From the NCBI GenBank assembly GCA_900550685.1, contig URTS01000005.1:1-37524 (forward strand): a stretch of 37,524 nucleotides of DNA, in the 5' to 3' direction. The notes under the pieces were generated by a model. The model was given only the letters and a program-made list of their open reading frames with translations, ran no database searches and was not told the DNA's origin. This DNA is from an uncultured Oscillibacter sp. (GTDB lineage Bacteria > Bacillota > Clostridia > Oscillospirales > Oscillospiraceae). Shown in pieces: positions 1 through 6,695 of the stretch. The position numbers and the translations under genes were made by a program. Each line of letters opens with the position of its first letter. The stretch's first letter is position 1.

Positions 1-153
1 AAAGGCATTAAGCAATAACAAGTGGGTAATTCATTACGGACTCTGATAGAGACAACTTCTAATTTGCCAAATGGTTTACCGTGCATACGGTAGGAAAAGC
101 GAAAGAGACCCTATGGCCGCCGCTTCTGATGCGGTTCTTTCTCCTTTGCCTGC

Positions 154-182
154 TTGCGCTTGCGGGCAAGGTGTGCTATACT
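154..182 (+). promoter_or_regulatory. Promoter of the AraC-type regulator gene
   Basis: A -35 TTGCGC (154-159) and a -10 TATACT (177-182) are separated by 17 bases. Transcription would start near 189, about 35 bases before the chosen start codon. The -35 region lies in an imperfect hairpin (TTGCC...GGGCAA), which could be an operator. Bases 1-153 hold no gene I can support. Confidence 0.55.
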
Positions 183-222
183 AAAGTTAAACGCATCTAA
201 CTCACGAAAGGAGTCACCTGTC

Positions 223-1215
223 ATGTCCCCTATCCCGCGGCCTTTTGAACCTGCTTCGTGTTTGGAACCGCTCCGCAAAACGGATGCGCCCCGGCTACTG
301 CATCTGGATGCCACCGGCGGCGAAGCCATTGCCACCGTGTATCCCGTGTTTCCCGGCATGGAGCTGATGTACCGGGATATCCATGCCCGGTCCTGCCGGG
401 AGGAGCGGGGCGGCCCCGGAGAGCGGCTGGAGATCCACCACTGTCTGGAAGGGCGTGTGGAGTATCGGCAGAACGGCCGCTATTTCTATCTGGCACCGGG
501 GGATATGGTGGTGGCCCGGGCCTCCTCGCTGCCCCAGGGCAGCCGGTTCCCCACCGGACATTACCACGGCATCGTGGTGGTGATCGACCCCGCCGCCGCG
601 CCGGAGTGTTTGTCCTGCATTTTGAGCGATGTGGAGGTGCGGCCCGCCGCGCTGATGGAAAAGCTGTGCCCCGGCGGGGCGGTGTTCGCCGCCCGGTCTT
701 CCCGGCGGGTGAAGCACGTGTTTTCCGAGCTGTACGCCGTGCCGGAGGACATCCGCAAGGGATATTTAAAGGTAAAGCTGCTGGAACTGCTGCTGTTTCT
801 CACCACCCTGACCCCTTCCGCCCAGCCGGCCCACGGCTGCACCGCCGCCCAGGTGACGCTGGCGGAGCAGGTGCGCTCCTGTCTGCTGGAGGAGCCGGAC
901 CGGGACGTGACCCTGCGGGCCCTGTCGGACCGGTTCGGCGTCTCCGAGGCCCAGGTAAAAGCCAGCTTCACCGGGGTCTACGGCATGTCCCCGGCGGCCT
1001 ATGTCCGCTCCCAGCGGATGTGGGGGGCGGCGGAACTGCTGCGGGGCACGGACCGGACGGTGCTGGACATCGCCGGGCAGTTCGGCTACGACAATGCCAG
1101 CAAGTTTGCCAAGGCCTTCCGGGACGTGGTGGGCGTTTCCCCCCGGGAGTACCGGGCCGGCGCGGCCTACGACAGCTGCGCCCCCCAGCCGGTGGAGGGC
1201 GCTTCCGCCTGCTGA
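223..1215 (+). CDS. AraC family transcriptional regulator
   Basis: This is a 330-residue one-component regulator of the AraC/XylS family. The N-terminal two thirds looks like a cupin-type sensing region (HHCLEGRVEYRQNGRYFYL and LAPGDMVV are typical beta-barrel strands). The last 100 or so residues form the DNA-binding domain with two helix-turn-helix units: VTLRALSDRFGVSEAQVKASF and the family signature around VLDIAGQFGYDNASKFAKAF, ending GVSPREYR. ATG 223 is preferred to an upstream ATG at 154 because GAAAGGAG (206-213) precedes it at good spacing and 154 overlaps the promoter. The gene stands alone, so the ligand and regulon cannot be read from context. Family assignment is firm; the effector is unknown. 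Confidence 0.9.
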   Translation: MSPIPRPFEPASCLEPLRKTDAPRLLHLDATGGEAIATVYPVFPGMELMYRDIHARSCREERGGPGERLEIHHCLEGRVEYRQNGRYFYLAPGDMVVARASSLPQGSRFPTGHYHGIVVVIDPAAAPECLSCILSDVEVRPAALMEKLCPGGAVFAARSSRRVKHVFSELYAVPEDIRKGYLKVKLLELLLFLTTLTPSAQPAHGCTAAQVTLAEQVRSCLLEEPDRDVTLRALSDRFGVSEAQVKASFTGVYGMSPAAYVRSQRMWGAAELLRGTDRTVLDIAGQFGYDNASKFAKAFRDVVGVSPREYRAGAAYDSCAPQPVEGASAC

Positions 1216-1665
1216 CAGGAAATACATACGTCGGGGAGGAAGTCCATCTGGACCTCCTCCGTTCAGCGGGGCGAAAAACTTTTTCGCCTCGCTGAGCAAG
1301 TTTTCAGGACTTTATAAAAGTCCTGAAAACTGTTGATTTCAATGGCGCAGGACACCCCTCTTGGGTTTCCCGCGCACACTCTTCCTTACTGTTGCAGAAG
1401 TCTACCGCTTTATCGACAGTTTCATGTCTTTCGGCCCGAAAAAAGAAAATTTCCGCATTTTGCCGTTTTGGAGCCGTATCCACTGTTTTGGAGCGGATGG
1501 GGCCCTGGGTTTCTGATAGGATACAGTCAAAGAGGTTAAGCCCCCTTTCCTCTTGAAAAAGTTAAGGCCCTCTAACTTTGGGAGACCACAGTGCGGGCGG
1601 GCGCTTTTCACACCGGCGTGCCGCCTGTGCTGAGGCACCCTGCCGGGGCCTAGGGAGGTCACGGT
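1216..1665. other. Hairpin-rich gap between the AraC gene and the DUF3793 gene
   Basis: No convincing gene lies here. The first 115 bases contain three consecutive hairpins (1235-1260, 1263-1295 and 1300-1330). Further on there are two copies of GTTTTGGAGC about 24 bases apart and a 7-bp stem AAAGTTA/TAACTTT. The last 80 bases before 1666 are GC-rich and can fold, so they may be the 5' leader of the next gene. A 68-codon ORF at 1333-1539 has no ribosome binding site or recognisable composition. Confidence 0.6.
1235..1330. repeat. Three tandem inverted repeats (hairpin cluster)
   Basis: Hairpin 1 (1235-1260) has 11-base arms with one mismatch and an ATCT loop. Hairpin 2 (1263-1295) has 16-base arms (TCAGCGGGGCGAAAAA) with one G:U pair and almost no loop. 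Hairpin 3 (1300-1330) has perfect 14-base arms (GTTTTCAGGACTTT) and an ATA loop. The first may help end the AraC transcript, but none is followed by a proper T-run. Three stems packed within 96 bases exceed what a simple terminator needs. Confidence 0.6.
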
Positions 1666-2217
1666 ATGTCTGAGGAAAACCTGGTGCGGCAATGTGCGCC
1701 GACTTTGGCCGGCATCAAAACCGGCACCATCTTTCCGGTCCCCTTTGAGGACCTGGACAGCCTGACCATGGAGATCCGGGAACTGAACCGGATCCTGGTT
1801 CCCAAGGGGCTGCGGCTGCTGCCCCTGCGCTATCAGGACCAGAAAGCGCTGCTGTATCTCTACCGGCCCTCCGAATTGCGGAAGGACCTGAAGGACCAGC
1901 TGGCGGAGGCCCTGCTGGCGGACGCCGGGTATCCGGACAAGGGCAGCGAGCAGTGCGTGGCGTATCTGGCCCGCCGCTTCCGCTCCGGGGGCGAGTTTCC
2001 CCATGAGGTGGGGCTGTTTCTCAGCTATCCCCCTCGGGACGTGCTTGGCTTCATTGAAAACCGGGCCGTCAACTACAAATGTGCGGGACTTTGGAAAGTC
2101 TACGGCGATGTGGAGCAGGCCCAGCGCCTGTTTGCCAAGTACCGCAAATGCACCGATATCTACTGCGAGCTCTGGCGGGCCGGTTCCGGCATCGGACAGC
2201 TTGCCGTCGCGGTTTGA
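1666..2217 (+). CDS. DUF3793 family protein
   Basis: This 183-residue soluble protein matches the DUF3793 family found in Clostridia, whose function is not established. Recognisable features are an N-terminal CAPTLAGIKTG segment, a central LLYLYRP strand, the conserved LSYPPRDVLGFI segment, and a C-terminal block with several cysteines (KCAGLWKVYGDVEQAQRLF, then KYRKCTDIYC). The start is set by AGGGAGG (1652-1658) eight bases upstream. A flavodoxin gene follows 57 bases downstream on the same strand. From memory, DUF3793 genes are often found next to flavodoxin and iron-uptake genes, so a role in iron or redox physiology is a reasonable guess. Family confidence is good; function is unknown. 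Confidence 0.8.
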   Translation: MSEENLVRQCAPTLAGIKTGTIFPVPFEDLDSLTMEIRELNRILVPKGLRLLPLRYQDQKALLYLYRPSELRKDLKDQLAEALLADAGYPDKGSEQCVAYLARRFRSGGEFPHEVGLFLSYPPRDVLGFIENRAVNYKCAGLWKVYGDVEQAQRLFAKYRKCTDIYCELWRAGSGIGQLAVAV

Positions 2218-2274
2218 TATACCAGATCCGGCCTTTGGCCGCGAAAAAACTTCTCAAGAAAGGAGAAATCAACG

Positions 2275-2697
2275 ATGAAAACTGCTGTGATTTATTGGAG
2301 CGGCACCGGCAATACCAAGCAGATGGCGGAGGCCGTTCTGGAAGGTATGAAGAGTGCCGGTGCGGAGGCTGTGCTGCTGGAGCCCTCTCAGGTGGACGCT
2401 TCCACCTTCAGCGGCGTGGACGCTGTGGCGCTCGGATGCCCTGCCATGGGCTCTGAGGTGCTGGAGGAGATGGAGTTCGAGCCCATGTTCTCTGCCAACA
2501 AAGGTAACCTCGGCGGCAAGAAGGTAGCCCTCTTCGGTTCCTTCGGCTGGGGCGACGGCGAGTGGATGCGCAACTGGGAAAAGGACTGCGACGACGCCGG
2601 CATCAACCTGGTCTGCGACAGCATCACCTGTCAGGAAGCACCTAACGACGACACGCTGGAAGCTTGCCGTGCCATGGGCAAGCAGCTGGCGGGCTAA
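2275..2697 (+). CDS. Flavodoxin
   Basis: This is a 140-residue short-chain flavodoxin, a soluble FMN-binding one-electron carrier able to replace ferredoxin. The N-terminal strand leads into the FMN phosphate loop SGTGNTKQMAEAV (about residues 8-20), the diagnostic T/S-x-T-G-x-T pattern. A later Gly/Trp-rich segment (FGSFGWGDGEWM, about residues 86-97) corresponds to the loop lining the isoalloxazine ring. Length matches short-chain flavodoxins. AAAGGAG precedes the ATG at good spacing. It follows the DUF3793 gene and probably shares its transcript. No 2Fe-2S or fusion domain is present. The electron partner is not indicated. Confidence 0.93.
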   Translation: MKTAVIYWSGTGNTKQMAEAVLEGMKSAGAEAVLLEPSQVDASTFSGVDAVALGCPAMGSEVLEEMEFEPMFSANKGNLGGKKVALFGSFGWGDGEWMRNWEKDCDDAGINLVCDSITCQEAPNDDTLEACRAMGKQLAG

Positions 2698-3037
2698 ACC
2701 ACGAGAATACACCTCTATTTTCCTTATCTTTCCTATTTCCTATCTTTCCTAACCAAAAACCTTATCTTCCTATTTCCTATCTTTCTTTTCTATCTTTTTT
2801 CTGTCTTTCCTTTACCACCGCGGAAACTTCACGGGTTTCCGCCGGTTCCCCGGCACGGATGGGGCCGCGCCGGAGGACCGTAAGCAATGCCATTTTTTCA
2901 CACGGCAGCGCCGCCCGATTCCGGGCGGCGCTGTTCACATGTCCGGGGTTGATGCCGGAGACGCCGGGGGCTTCCGCCGCTCAGAACCGCCGGTCCATGT
3001 ATTCCCGGTTTTCTGCAAAGAATCCCCGTCCGGCGCC
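2698..3037. other. Intergenic gap with polypyrimidine repeats and GC-rich hairpins
   Basis: No gene is supported in this 340-base gap. It begins with about 100 bases that are almost purely C and T on the plus strand (2713-2812). GC-rich sequence follows, with an 8-bp stem GCGGAAAC/GTTTCCGC (2820-2842) and a perfect 12-bp hairpin CAGCGCCGCCCG with an ATTC loop (2906-2933). Neither hairpin has a clean T-run, so termination of the flavodoxin transcript is not clearly placed. Confidence 0.6.
2722..2787. repeat. Direct repeat of a pyrimidine-rich unit of about 29 bases
   Basis: A unit of about 29 bases beginning CCTTATCTTTCCTATTTCC occurs at 2722-2750 and again, with one base missing and minor changes, at 2760-2787. 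The spacer is a short A-rich stretch. The pyrimidine run continues with TTTTCTATCTTTTTT to about 2812. The opposite strand is a long purine tract, a composition that can form triplex (H-DNA). It lies right after the flavodoxin stop codon. Confidence 0.7.
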
Positions 3038-3067
3038 TTGACAAAGGCGGACCGGGTGTGCTATGTT
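3038..3067 (+). promoter_or_regulatory. Promoter of the TM1266/ABC transporter operon
   Basis: A consensus -35 TTGACA (3038-3043) and a -10 TATGTT (3062-3067) are separated by 18 bases. Transcription would begin near 3074, leaving a 5' leader of about 165 bases before the GTG start at 3240. Confidence 0.7.
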
Positions 3068-3073
3068 GATTCC

Positions 3074-3239
3074 TGTCTCCGGAAAGTGTTTCTGCCCGGC
3101 GACACCATGCCCTATCATACCGTTCTGCCGGCGAGGAAGCTCCGAGCCGAAAGATGAGGAAGGATCACTGGATACATCTGTCATCCCCTCTGCCGAACGG
3201 CAGGGGGGATGTATTACTTTTTGAAAAGGAGAGACCGCT
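3074..3239 (+). promoter_or_regulatory. Structured 5' leader with terminator-like stem (unidentified riboswitch or attenuator candidate)
   Basis: The leader contains a GAAG-capped hairpin (GAG/CTC within CGGC...GCCG, about 3129-3149) and then two mutually exclusive stems. A small stem pairs GGATACA (3170-3176) with TGTCATCC (3179-3186). A strong 14-bp stem pairs 3182-3195 with 3198-3211 (one G:U pair) and is followed by a moderately T-rich stretch. Both stems use CATCC, so they cannot coexist. I compared it with the TPP, glycine, cobalamin, SAM, ZTP, fluoride and T-box consensus motifs I can recall and found no match. The architecture supports regulation by attenuation; the ligand is unknown. 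Confidence 0.5.
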
Positions 3240-3503
3240 GTGGAAGCTGTGGAAACGCGGGTGGCCGTCATCGCCATCATCGTCCGGGAGGGCGCCCAGG
3301 TGGCAGCCCTCAATGAACTGCTGCACCAGTACGGGCCCCATATCATCGGCCGCATGGGCGTGCCCTACCGGGAAAAGGGCGTGAACATCATCAGCGTGGC
3401 CATGGATGCCCCCGGCGACGTCATCTCCGCCCTGTCCGGCAAGCTGGGCCGCTTGGAGGGCGTCATCGCCAAGACCGTCTATGCCCCGGCAGGGAGCGTA
3501 TGA
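3240..3503 (+). CDS. TM1266-family protein (putative iron-only hydrogenase system regulator)
   Basis: This 87-residue protein matches the TM1266 family, annotated elsewhere as a putative regulator of the iron-only hydrogenase system. It has an ACT/NikR-like ferredoxin fold: strand RVAVIAIIV, helix AALNELLHQYG, strand IIGRMGVPYREKGVNIISVAMDA, helix, and a final strand. The GTG start follows AAAAGGAG at good spacing. Its stop overlaps an upstream in-frame ATG of the lipoprotein gene, and the lipoprotein, permease and ATPase follow on the same strand. No hydrogenase maturase gene is in the window, so the association here is with an ABC importer. This could mean it senses the imported compound or a metabolite linked to it. 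The biochemical role of the family is not established. Confidence 0.8.
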   Translation: MEAVETRVAVIAIIVREGAQVAALNELLHQYGPHIIGRMGVPYREKGVNIISVAMDAPGDVISALSGKLGRLEGVIAKTVYAPAGSV

Positions 3504-3517
3504 AAGGAAGAAAAACC

Positions 3518-4594
3518 ATGAACCTGAAGAAAAAACTGCTTGCCCTGGGACTGTCCCTGGCGATGGTCCTGTCCCTGGCCGCCTGCGGCCAGAAGGCCGC
3601 CGAAGAGGAACCGGCGGAACAGCCGGCCCAGACCGAGGAACCGGCGGCGGAAACACCGGACTTCACCCCGGCGGCATTTAAGATCGCGGCCCTGAAGGGC
3701 CCCACCGCCATGGGCCTGGTGGAGCTGATGAGTCTGAGCGACACGGCCAATGAGATGATGGAGGGCAAGGAGAATGTGGTATCCACCGGCAATACCTACG
3801 AATTCACCCTGGCCGGTTCCGCCGACGAGGTGACCCCCGCCCTCATCAAGGGCGACCTGGACATGGCCTGCGTGCCCGCCAACCTGGCCGCCGTGCTGTA
3901 CGGCAAGACCGACGGCGCGGTGGAGGTGCTGGCCGTCAACACCCTGGGTGTGCTGTATATCGTGGAAAACGGGGAAACGGTGCAGTCTATGGCGGATCTG
4001 AAGGGACAGACCATCGTGGCTGCGGGTAAGGGCAGCACCCCGGAATATGCCCTGCGGTATCTGCTGACGGAAAACGGCATTGACCCGGACAAGGATGTGA
4101 CCATCGACTGGAAGAGCGAGCACAGCGAGTGCGTGGCGGCCCTGGCCAGCGGTCAGGCCACCATTGCCCTGCTGCCCCAGCCCTTTGTCACCGTGGCCCA
4201 GACCAAGATCGAGGGGCTGCGGATGGCTCTGGATCTGACGGAGGAGTGGAACAAGCTGGATAACGGCTCCGGCCTCATCACCGGCGTCATCGTGGCCCAG
4301 CGGGATGTGGTGGAGGCCAATCCCGGCGCGGTGGACAGCTTCCTTCAGAATTACGCCGCCAGCGTGGAGTGGGTCAACGCCAACAACGCGGACGCCGCCC
4401 AGCTGATCGCAGAGTACGGCATCATCGAGGCCGCCCCTGTGGCGGAAAAGGCCCTGCCTTACTGCAACATCGTCTGCATCACCGGCAGCGAGATGAAGGA
4501 CAAACTCTCCGGTTATTTGCAGGTCCTGGCCGACGCGGAGCCTTCCTCCGTGGGCGGTGCCCTGCCCGGGGACGATTTCTACTACGGCGCATAA
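3518..4594 (+). CDS. ABC transporter substrate-binding lipoprotein (NMT1/THI5/SsuA-like)
   Basis: A 358-residue periplasmic-type binding protein anchored as a lipoprotein. The N-terminus is MNLKKKLLALGLSLAMVL with lipobox LAAC, followed by an acidic Glu/Pro/Ala linker (about residues 25-48). The body has the two-lobe fold of the NMT1/SsuA group, with signatures such as IKGDLDMACVPANLAAVLY, LGVLYIVENGE, MADLKGQTIVA and GSTPEYALRYLL. This group binds small aromatic or sulfonate-type solutes, but family membership does not reveal the ligand. ATG 3518 is favoured over ATG 3500 because AAAGGAAG (3503-3510) precedes it and it gives a normal signal peptide. It is the first transporter gene, 14 bases after the TM1266 gene. 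Confidence 0.88.
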   Translation: MNLKKKLLALGLSLAMVLSLAACGQKAAEEEPAEQPAQTEEPAAETPDFTPAAFKIAALKGPTAMGLVELMSLSDTANEMMEGKENVVSTGNTYEFTLAGSADEVTPALIKGDLDMACVPANLAAVLYGKTDGAVEVLAVNTLGVLYIVENGETVQSMADLKGQTIVAAGKGSTPEYALRYLLTENGIDPDKDVTIDWKSEHSECVAALASGQATIALLPQPFVTVAQTKIEGLRMALDLTEEWNKLDNGSGLITGVIVAQRDVVEANPGAVDSFLQNYAASVEWVNANNADAAQLIAEYGIIEAAPVAEKALPYCNIVCITGSEMKDKLSGYLQVLADAEPSSVGGALPGDDFYYGA

Positions 4595-4664
4595 GTAAAA
4601 CCGGCACGGCAGGGCAGGATCTGTCTGCCTGATTTCCATTCCGAAACAGAAAGGAGCCGCCGCG

Positions 4665-5429
4665 ATGGGCAGGAAGAAAACATCCCTCCGCCTGTGGGCG
4701 GTGGCTTTCTGGCTGATGGTGTGGCAGCTGGCGGCCATGGCTCTGAGGGCGGCATACCCCCATGGAGAGCTGCTGCTGGCGTCCCCGGTGAATGTGCTGC
4801 TCCGGCTGGGGCAGCTGGCCGTCACCGCCGCCTTCTGGCGGACGGTGGCCTGGTCCGGCATCCGGATCTTCGGCGGCTTTTTGATCTCCACGGTCCTGGC
4901 GGTGGTGCTGGCGGCTCTGGCGGCCTGGAAAACCTGGTTCCGGGAGCTGATGGCACCCTTAGTGGCGGGTATCAAGGCGGTGCCGGTGGCGTCCTTCATC
5001 ATTCTGGCCCTGGTGTGGCTCAACAGCCGGAGCCTGTCCCTGTTCATCTCGGCGCTGATGGTGTTCCCGCCGGTGTACCTGAATGTGCTGGAGGGCATCT
5101 GCCGCACGGACCGGCAGCTGCTGGAAATGGCCCGGGTGTTCCGGGTGTCCTTCGGGCGGCGGCTCCGGGGCATCTATCTGCCCCAGGTGATGCCCCATTT
5201 CCGCACGGCGGTGTCCCTGGGCCTGGGCCTCTGCTGGAAGGCCGGGGCGGCGGCGGAGGTCATCGGCATGCCCGGCGGCTCCATTGGCGAACGGCTGTAT
5301 ACCGCTAAGGTGTACTTCCAGACCCCGGACCTCTTTGCCTGGACCGTCACCATCGTGGCGGTGTCGGTAATTTTTGAGCGGCTGTTCCTGGCCCTGACGG
5401 ACTGGGCGGCGGGAAAGGCGGGCGGCTGA
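4665..5429 (+). CDS. ABC transporter permease (SsuC/TauC/ThiX-like)
   Basis: A 254-residue inner-membrane permease of the BPD_transp_1 type. Hydrophobic helices are visible from residue 10 (LWAVAFWLMVWQLAAMAL), through IFGGFLISTVLAVVLAALAAW and LVAGIKAVPVASFIILALVWL, to the C-terminal WTVTIVAVSVIFERLFLAL. The cytoplasmic EAA-type coupling loop is seen around FGRRLRGIYLPQVMPHFRTA (about residues 163-182). AAAGGAG precedes the ATG. Its stop overlaps the start of the ATPase gene (TGATG), indicating translational coupling. Together with the lipoprotein and ATPase it forms one importer of the nitrate/sulfonate/taurine/HMP group. The substrate is undetermined. Confidence 0.88.
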   Translation: MGRKKTSLRLWAVAFWLMVWQLAAMALRAAYPHGELLLASPVNVLLRLGQLAVTAAFWRTVAWSGIRIFGGFLISTVLAVVLAALAAWKTWFRELMAPLVAGIKAVPVASFIILALVWLNSRSLSLFISALMVFPPVYLNVLEGICRTDRQLLEMARVFRVSFGRRLRGIYLPQVMPHFRTAVSLGLGLCWKAGAAAEVIGMPGGSIGERLYTAKVYFQTPDLFAWTVTIVAVSVIFERLFLALTDWAAGKAGG

Positions 5430-6007
5430 TGGAAGTGAAGGATCTGTGCAAGGCCTATCATGGCCGCCCGGTGCTGCAAAACCTGTCCTTTGCCGCCGGG
5501 GTGGGTATTACGGCCATTTGGGCTCCTTCCGGGGCGGGCAAGACCACCCTGCTGCGGCTGCTGCTGGGCCTGGAAAAGCCGGACGGCGGCCGGCTGGTGG
5601 GAACGGATCTCCGCTGGAGCGCGGTTTTTCAGGAGGACCGCCTGCTGGAGGGGCTGGATGCGGCGGGCAACCTCCGCTTTGCCCTGGGACCGGCCTATGA
5701 CACCAGGGCGGCGGAAGCCATGCTGGAAGAATTGGGCCTTGCAGATGTGGGGAGCAAGCCGGTGGGGGCGTGGTCCGGAGGCATGAAGCGCCGTCTGGCC
5801 CTGGCCCGGGCGCTGCTGGCCCCGTCGGAGGCTATTGCCCTGGACGAGCCATTTACGGGACTGGATGATGAAAACCGGCAGCGGGCCATCCGGGCCATCC
5901 GCCGGGCGGCGGAGACGAAGCCGGTGCTGCTGGTGACCCATGACCGGGAGGACCTGGCGGCCCTGGATGCCCGGATCATCCGGCTGCGCCGGGGGGACGA
6001 GCAATAA
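5429..6007 (+). CDS. ABC transporter ATP-binding protein
   Basis: A compact 192-residue nucleotide-binding subunit that powers the importer encoded just upstream. All motifs are present: Walker A APSGAGKTTLL (about residues 31-41), a Q-loop in AVFQEDRL, signature AWSGGMKRRLALARALL, Walker B EAIALDEPFTGLD, and the switch histidine in LLVTHDRED. It is shorter than the usual 230-260 residues, ending soon after the H-loop, so the C-terminal extension is minimal; intact motifs suggest it is functional. Its start overlaps the permease stop. A strong terminator follows directly at 6006, closing the operon. Confidence 0.92.
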   Translation: MEVKDLCKAYHGRPVLQNLSFAAGVGITAIWAPSGAGKTTLLRLLLGLEKPDGGRLVGTDLRWSAVFQEDRLLEGLDAAGNLRFALGPAYDTRAAEAMLEELGLADVGSKPVGAWSGGMKRRLALARALLAPSEAIALDEPFTGLDDENRQRAIRAIRRAAETKPVLLVTHDREDLAALDARIIRLRRGDEQ

Positions 6008-6038
6008 AGGGGATGCGCTTTGCGCATCCCCTTTATTG
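6006..6038 (+). terminator. Intrinsic terminator of the ABC transporter operon
   Basis: A perfect 13-bp stem (AAAGGGGATGCGC, 6006-6018, pairing with 6022-6034) with a TTT loop begins inside the ATPase stop codon. The downstream arm ends in TTTATT. Confidence 0.85.
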
Positions 6039-6054
6039 ATATGAAAACACCGTC

Positions 6055-6083
6055 TTGCAAAAGGCTGAGGCAGATGCTACAAT
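6055..6083 (+). promoter_or_regulatory. Strong promoter in front of the decayed locus
   Basis: TTGCAA (6055-6060) and TACAAT (6078-6083) are separated by 17 bases. The promoter would start a transcript near 6090, with about 160 bases before the first ORF at 6250. It looks intact although the gene it serves appears broken. Confidence 0.65.
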
Positions 6084-6089
6084 AGGACC

Positions 6090-6249
6090 GTCAGAATATT
6101 TGAACCGGGTTCTCATGCGATTCGCAGGCATAAGGCTGGTCAGACCGCGGGCTGCTGAGGGGCGGCTTTTATAAAAATCGACGGTTAGAGAAGACTAACT
6201 GCGTGCGCAAAGTAACATAGAAGATACTGCGAAGAAGCGGGAGAAAAGC
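6090..6249 (+). other. Hairpin-dense leader of unknown type
   Basis: This 160-base stretch lies between a good promoter and ATG 6250 and encodes nothing recognisable. It carries a string of short perfect stems: GAACC/GGTTC, GCGA/TCGC, GGTC/GACC, GCTGC/GCGGC, GTTAG/CTAAC (loop AGAAGA) and AGTA/TACT extended by CGCA/TGCG. It could be a structured leader or a small RNA. I do not recognise a known riboswitch. Confidence 0.35.
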
Positions 6250-6435
6250 ATGTTATTTTCAGAAAAATCAGGCCCCTTTGCGGCGGCCTATTGGCAGGTA
6301 CTGCTGTTTCTGGAGGTTATGAACGTCTATGACGGCGTTATGATCGACAAGCTGTGGGTCGGTCACAGCCGCTTTTGGGTGCTGCCGGGATTGGAGGATG
6401 TGCCCTTTGTGCAGACCTGGCGGCAGGTGCTCCGT
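6250..6435 (+). pseudogene. C-terminal remnant of a clostridial membrane protein gene
   Basis: The plus-strand ORF from ATG 6250 reads a hydrophobic stretch (YWQVLLFLEVMN) and then YDGVMIDKLWVGHSRFW and LPGLEDVPF. The pattern YD-(x)3-ID-x-LW-(x)2-HS-(K/R)...PG-x-ED resembles the C-terminal part of a family of small clostridial integral membrane proteins (my recollection, not searched). The upstream transmembrane helices expected for that family are missing. Around 6430 the reading frame runs into sequence that is the antisense of another gene's start. It is probably a deletion remnant; a short expressed peptide is possible because GGGAG precedes the ATG. Confidence 0.45.
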
Positions 6436-6501
6436 CATGGCACAGTCGATGCGGCCATCCACGGAGGTCATCATGTGGCATAGAATGTAGGGCTTGTTCA
6501 T
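6424..6501 (-). pseudogene. 5' remnant of a RibD C-terminal/dihydrofolate reductase-like gene
   Basis: Reading leftward from ATG 6501, preceded by AAAAGGAGAG, the first 26 residues (MNKPYILCHMMTSVDGRIDC followed by AMTEHL) match the start of RibD-C/DHFR-family reductases, where MTSVDGRI is the nucleotide-binding N-terminus. After residue 26 similarity stops and the frame continues to 6268 as the antisense of the membrane-protein remnant. Only the promoter, ribosome binding site and about 78 coding bases of the original gene survive. Confidence 0.6.
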
Positions 6502-6695
6502 CGATGGATCTCTCCTTTTATTTATATAAATTGTCTGTCATGTTCAGGGCGGCGGAGGTGTGTTCCGCCGCTGTATATAGAGTACAACTTAAAGTTAAGT
6601 TCAAATCAAGGGCTTTTTTAAAAAAATTCAGAAATTATGAAAAGCCGCGCTGAAGGGCTCTTTTCCAGTAAAAACAGATTTTTTCCCGGCCTGCC
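6502..6695. other. Intergenic region with operator-like inverted repeats
   Basis: This gap holds the former upstream region of the RibD-like remnant. On the minus strand an -10-like TATATA lies upstream of the ribosome binding site. Near its -35 region is an inverted repeat ACTTAA-AG-TTAAGT (about 6584-6597), plausibly an operator. A stem GGCGGA/TCCGCC also lies in the gap. The rest is AT-rich with no gene. Confidence 0.4.

Noticed and set aside
1333..1539. Small plus-strand ORF of 68 codons
   Set aside because: No ribosome binding site, no recognisable family, begins at the end of a hairpin cluster; more likely chance.
6130..6165. T-box-like sequence (GGTCAGACCGCGGG)
   Set aside because: It does not match the conserved T-box AGGGTGGNACCGCG, there is no specifier-loop architecture and no aminoacyl-synthetase or amino-acid gene downstream.
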